The position numbers and the translations under genes were made by a program. The notes under the pieces are model-generated. The model was not told the DNA's origin. It was given only the letters and a program-made list of their open reading frames with translations, and did not search any database. Positions 60,854 to 64,000 of a stretch of 64,000 nt of DNA are shown in pieces (the stretch's first letter is position 1; every line of letters starts with the position of its first letter). This DNA comes from Candidatus Scybalomonas excrementigallinarum. Its GTDB lineage: Bacteria; Bacillota; Clostridia; Lachnospirales; Lachnospiraceae. Where the stretch lies: the NCBI GenBank assembly GCA_018710905.1, contig DVIZ01000059.1, positions 1-64,000 of the forward strand. Reading direction: 5' to 3'.

Positions 60854-61801
60854 TTATAAAATAATATTTTTTTGTTCCCCTTTGATAAAGCTATGTAAAT
60901 TGTCAAAAATAATATCTGCACGTTTTATCATAGACTCTTTTGTAGCAAAAGCAACATGTGGTGTTACGATAATATTTTTTGCATTTAATAGCGGATGATC
61001 GTTTGGAATTGGTGGCTCCATCTCAAATACATCCACAGCCGCTCCTGCAATTTTTCCGGCATTTAATGCATCCGCTAACGCCTTAGAATCCACAACTGGA
61101 CCTCTTGCCTCATTGATCAAATATGCAGTTGGCTTCATATAACTTAATGTTTCTTCATTAATAATTCCCTTTGACTGTTCTGTCACTGGACAATGGAGTG
61201 CCACAATATCCGCTTGTTCCATCATTTCTTTCATCGGAAGATAGGTCATTTCTTCTGTACTTTCTTTATGAGAAAATCCATTATAAGCAATGGTTTTACA
61301 ACCAAAAGCACGACATAACTTGGCAACCGAAGATCCAATAGCACCTGCACCGATGATTCCTACTGTCTTACCGTTTAATTCTCCACCGATAAGTCCATCT
61401 TTTGTACCGCCTTCACGGCATCTTGTTTCAACAGCAGGAAAGTTTCTAAGAAGAGATAACATCATACAAATCGTAAGCTCCGCTACTGCATCATTGGAAT
61501 ATCCACTGGCATTGCTCACTTTTACATTACATTCTTTTGCAGCTTGTAAATCTACATGATCAACCCCTGTAAATGCCACATTGATGTATTTTAAGTGTTT
61601 ACAACTTCGAATTACCTCTCCTTTTAATGGCATATTCGCAATGACTAAAATATCCGCATCTTTTGCTTCTTCTATTTGTACTGCTACATCATCATTTCTC
61701 TCATAGACAGCTACTTCATGTCCTTCTTCTCTTAAAGGTGTAAGATAGCTTTCTAATTTCTCATCTGTAATCCCAAGTCCTTCTAGTAATACAATCTTCA
61801 T
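60854..61801 (-). CDS. D-2-hydroxyacid dehydrogenase (NAD-dependent)
   Basis: Cytoplasmic oxidoreductase of 315 residues. The Rossmann motif is VGIIGAGAIGSSVAKLC near 145-160. The catalytic set follows: Arg in INEARGPVVDSKAL, Glu in VFEMEPPIP, and His in TPHVAFAT near 285. It belongs with phosphoglycerate/lactate/hydroxypyruvate dehydrogenases; which acid is used is not decided. AAGGAAG precedes the ATG; it lies 21 bases after the M32 peptidase gene. Confidence 0.9.
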   Translation of the reverse strand: MKIVLLEGLGITDEKLESYLTPLREEGHEVAVYERNDDVAVQIEEAKDADILVIANMPLKGEVIRSCKHLKYINVAFTGVDHVDLQAAKECNVKVSNASGYSNDAVAELTICMMLSLLRNFPAVETRCREGGTKDGLIGGELNGKTVGIIGAGAIGSSVAKLCRAFGCKTIAYNGFSHKESTEEMTYLPMKEMMEQADIVALHCPVTEQSKGIINEETLSYMKPTAYLINEARGPVVDSKALADALNAGKIAGAAVDVFEMEPPIPNDHPLLNAKNIIVTPHVAFATKESMIKRADIIFDNLHSFIKGEQKNIIL

Positions 61802-61822
61802 GTGCCGATTCTTCCTTTCTTT

Positions 61823-63331
61823 TTATAAATTTTCATAAATAGCCGTATACTTTTCTTTTAGATAAGTGGTGTAATAATCTGGATTAAATCCTTCTCCTGT
61901 CATGGCTACTAAAATTTGTTGCATATTTTTTGTCTTTCCGAACCGATGAACATGCTCTTTTAAGTATTCAATAATTGGAGCCATTGTTCCCTTTCTTAAA
62001 TATTCTTCCACTGGCATCACCTTTTGTAAATGGGCATAAATTTGAGCAGCAACCGCATTGCCGATGGCATAAGAAGGGAAATATCCAATACTTCCTTGAG
62101 ACCAATGGACATCTTGTAAGACACCTTCTGCATCATTTTCAGGACGAATTCCTAAATATTCTTCATATTTTTGATTCCAAATTTCTTTGATCTCTTCTGT
62201 TTTTAGATCATGATTCATAAACATTTTTTCAATTTCATAACGAACCATAATATGTAAACAGTAAGTGAGTTCATCGGCTTCTGTGCGAATTAAAGATGGT
62301 TCTGCTTTATTAATTCCAATGAAGAATGTATCCAAATCTACATCTTCTAACTGCTCTTGAAAGCACTCTTTTAGCTTTGGAAAAATTGGTTCCCAAAAAG
62401 CACGACTTCTTCCAATATTGTTTTCATAAAGTCTTGACTGACTTTCATGCATACCCATAGAAGTTCCGCCTCCTACCATAGAAAATGTATACTGATCGTC
62501 TACGTCCATTTCATATACGGCATGACCACTTTCATGAATGGTAGAAAAAATAGCACTTTCCATAAGATCTTCCATATAAGCGGTTGTAATGCGCACATCT
62601 TTATTATGAAGCTCTGTTGTAAATGGATGAGCACTTTCTGCCATCACACCACGGTCAAAATCAAACCCTACATAACGAGCGATCCATTCATTGAATTCTC
62701 TTTGTTTTTCAATAGGATAAGAACGAGAGGCATATTCTTTCTTAATTTTATCCTTCTTTTCGGAAACCATTTTCACGAGAGGAACGATTGTTTCTTTTAA
62801 CTTTCCAAAGAAATCATCCAGCTCTTTTGTTGTAAAGCCTTCCTCATAGTCATTTAATAATTTATCATAACGAGTTTCAAACGTTCCTTTTGCCTTTAAT
62901 GCATAATCCGCGAATTTCTTTTGATAAAAAATAATTTTATCAAGCATTGGAGCAAACATTGAAAAATCGTTCTTTTCCTTTGCTTCTTGCCAAACGTGTT
63001 GGGATGCAGAAGTTAACTCAGAAAATGCTTGATATTCCTCGGCTGGAATTAATTCTAAATCTTCATATGTCTTTTTTAACTCTTTTAATACTGCTTGTTC
63101 AAACTCATCAAGATCATTTTCTTTTTCTAACTGGTGCATCAGATCTTTTACGTTATCATTAATAAGGGCATGATAAAGTTCTCCTGATAAGATTCCCATC
63201 GCTTTGGCTGTTGTTTCAATTCCCTGTTTTGGCGCACAAGTGGCATTGTCCCAATGAAATAAAGTCATTGCCATGCTCATCGCTTGTACCCGATCTAATT
63301 GTTTTTTTAATTGTTCAAAAACTGGATTCAT
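61823..63331 (-). CDS. Metallocarboxypeptidase, peptidase family M32
   Basis: Zinc carboxypeptidase of 502 residues, normal length for the Taq carboxypeptidase family. The zinc site HESGHAVYE is near residues 265-273 with the third ligand region GMHESQSRLYEN following; DVRITTAY, RTEADELTYCLHI and VHWSQGSIGYFPSY are further family motifs. The start codon has no adjacent ribosome binding site: GGAGGAGG lies about 50 bases upstream, on the far side of a hairpin. Cytoplasmic peptide breakdown is the likely role. Confidence 0.92.
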   Translation of the reverse strand: MNPVFEQLKKQLDRVQAMSMAMTLFHWDNATCAPKQGIETTAKAMGILSGELYHALINDNVKDLMHQLEKENDLDEFEQAVLKELKKTYEDLELIPAEEYQAFSELTSASQHVWQEAKEKNDFSMFAPMLDKIIFYQKKFADYALKAKGTFETRYDKLLNDYEEGFTTKELDDFFGKLKETIVPLVKMVSEKKDKIKKEYASRSYPIEKQREFNEWIARYVGFDFDRGVMAESAHPFTTELHNKDVRITTAYMEDLMESAIFSTIHESGHAVYEMDVDDQYTFSMVGGGTSMGMHESQSRLYENNIGRSRAFWEPIFPKLKECFQEQLEDVDLDTFFIGINKAEPSLIRTEADELTYCLHIMVRYEIEKMFMNHDLKTEEIKEIWNQKYEEYLGIRPENDAEGVLQDVHWSQGSIGYFPSYAIGNAVAAQIYAHLQKVMPVEEYLRKGTMAPIIEYLKEHVHRFGKTKNMQQILVAMTGEGFNPDYYTTYLKEKYTAIYENL

Positions 63332-63517
63332 CTGTTACTAGAGCTGTCTAAAAATACAAGCGCTTATTTTATAACAGCCCCTCCTCCTTCCTTTTTTTAA
63401 TTTAAAAATACGTGAACGTAAATGATTAAGGACACCGTATCATAACGAAGGGTGTCCATATCATCTTCTAATCAATCTGTAATAATTAAAGTCTAAAAAT
63501 TACTATTTATTTTATAC
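63332..63517. other. Intergenic region with two hairpins
   Basis: A hairpin at about 63350-63386 (GCTGTTATAAAATAAGCG with CGCTTGTATTTTTAGACAGC, minus strand) lies between GGAGGAGG and the M32 start. A second, GGACACC/GGTGTCC, lies at 63431-63457 after the aminopeptidase gene and lacks a T-run. Confidence 0.6.
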
Positions 63518-64000
63518 TTACAATACCCAATTTCCTTTATCAAAAACTGGTACTTCTTCTCCGTTTTCTTTAATACCTGTGATAGATAAATCAGAAGTTC
63601 CCACCATGAAATCCACATGATTAATGGAATGGTTTCCTCCTGCTTCAAAAAGCTCTTCCTCTGTCATAGATTCTCCATTTTGAATCGTTGTTGGATAACA
63701 TTCTCCAAAGGCAAAATGACAAGAAGCATTTTCATCAAATAGTGTATTGTAAAATAAAATTCCCATATTAGAAACTGGAGAATCAAATGGAACTAACGCC
63801 ACTTCTCCTAAATGTCTGCTTCCTTCATCGGAATTTAAAAGGCGATCTAATGCCTCTTCTCCTTCTTCTGCAGAAAATTCTTCCACTCTTCCGTTTTTAA
63901 ATGTAAGACGGAAGTTTTTAATTAATGTTCCTTCAAAAGAAAGTGGTAATGCGGATACAACCGTTCCTTCTCCGATACGACGATCTGGCATCGTAAAGAT
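63518..64000 (-). CDS. Aminopeptidase family M29, C-terminal part
   Basis: The frame runs off the right edge; 161 codons are visible, reading IFTMPDRRIGEGTVV at the edge. LSFEGTLIKNFRLTFKNGRV, LGEVALVPFDSPVSNMGILFYNTLFDENASCHFAFG and INHVDFMVGTSDLSI-type sequences are characteristic of AmpS/AmpT-like M29 metallo-aminopeptidases, which end this way. The visible ATG (63991) is internal, since the family continues upstream of it. It joins the peptidase group of this end of the window. Confidence 0.9.
   Translation of the reverse strand: MFTMPDRRIGEGTVVSALPLSFEGTLIKNFRLTFKNGRVEEFSAEEGEEALDRLLNSDEGSRHLGEVALVPFDSPVSNMGILFYNTLFDENASCHFAFGECYPTTIQNGESMTEEELFEAGGNHSINHVDFMVGTSDLSITGIKENGEEVPVFDKGNWVL

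Overview
The window looks like a chromosome segment of a low-GC Gram-positive anaerobe of the class Clostridia, most likely Lachnospiraceae. Reasons: AT-rich DNA, strong GGAGG ribosome binding sites, small ferredoxins and Fe-S proteins, a FrhB-like protein, DUF4080 radical SAM and DUF368 genes, and a mobile element built from parts common in gut Clostridia. I see no rRNA, tRNA or CRISPR array. The species assignment is inference.

Left chromosome part (1-13.4 kb, nearly all minus strand): a five-gene oligopeptide/nickel-type ABC importer, a ferredoxin, a 1180-residue ABC exporter-like ATPase/permease fusion with three internal repeats, a small membrane protein, a VanRS-like two-component system, an acetyltransferase and a nitroreductase.

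Central accessory part (about 13.40-31.65 kb): DNA inserted into the 3' end of rlmD (23S rRNA uracil-5 methyltransferase). Three related sites, each encoding V-E-T-V-V in the same frame, lie at 31.65, 18.41 and 13.41 kb. They divide the insertion into two nested segments. Segment A (18.4-31.65 kb, higher GC) is an integrative mobilizable element. It has a large serine recombinase whose own 3' end carries the att core, a MobV relaxase with a recognisable oriT, a CHC2 primase fragment, an SF3 helicase, an iteron/palindrome region, HTH regulators, a sigma-like factor, a BlaI/M56 sensor pair and a low-GC HEPN-motif cargo gene. Segment B (13.4-18.4 kb) has an internally deleted recombinase and a low-GC cassette that looks like a defence operon: HTH, OLD-like ATPase/TOPRIM, an unknown protein, a TIGR02391 protein and a tail-anchored membrane protein. 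The original rlmD 3' end (HVETVVLLSKL, stop) and its terminator are stranded at 13.3-13.4 kb, 18 kb from the gene. Segment A gives RlmD a new C-terminal domain of about 100 residues. The frames predict that this same domain would be fused to the recombinase in the excised circle.

Right chromosome part (31.65-64 kb): rlmD, a DUF3885 protein, an SSS symporter, a YhaM-type exoribonuclease with an Fe-S/FrhB fusion protein, mutS2, a second two-component system, a DUF368 transporter, and a long minus-strand run (Fe-S protein, DUF4080 radical SAM, nth, DnaQ-like exonuclease, a 30-residue membrane peptide, VanW protein, AIR-synthase protein, Lrp/AsnC regulator, aminotransferase, trmL). Then come trxA with a Crp/Fnr-type palindrome at -41, a Crp/Fnr regulator, an M20 amidohydrolase, aspA divergent from an asparaginase gene, an S66 carboxypeptidase, a D-2-hydroxyacid dehydrogenase, an M32 carboxypeptidase and the end of an M29 aminopeptidase. 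Peptide import, several peptidases, asparaginase and aspartase together suggest peptide and amino-acid catabolism.
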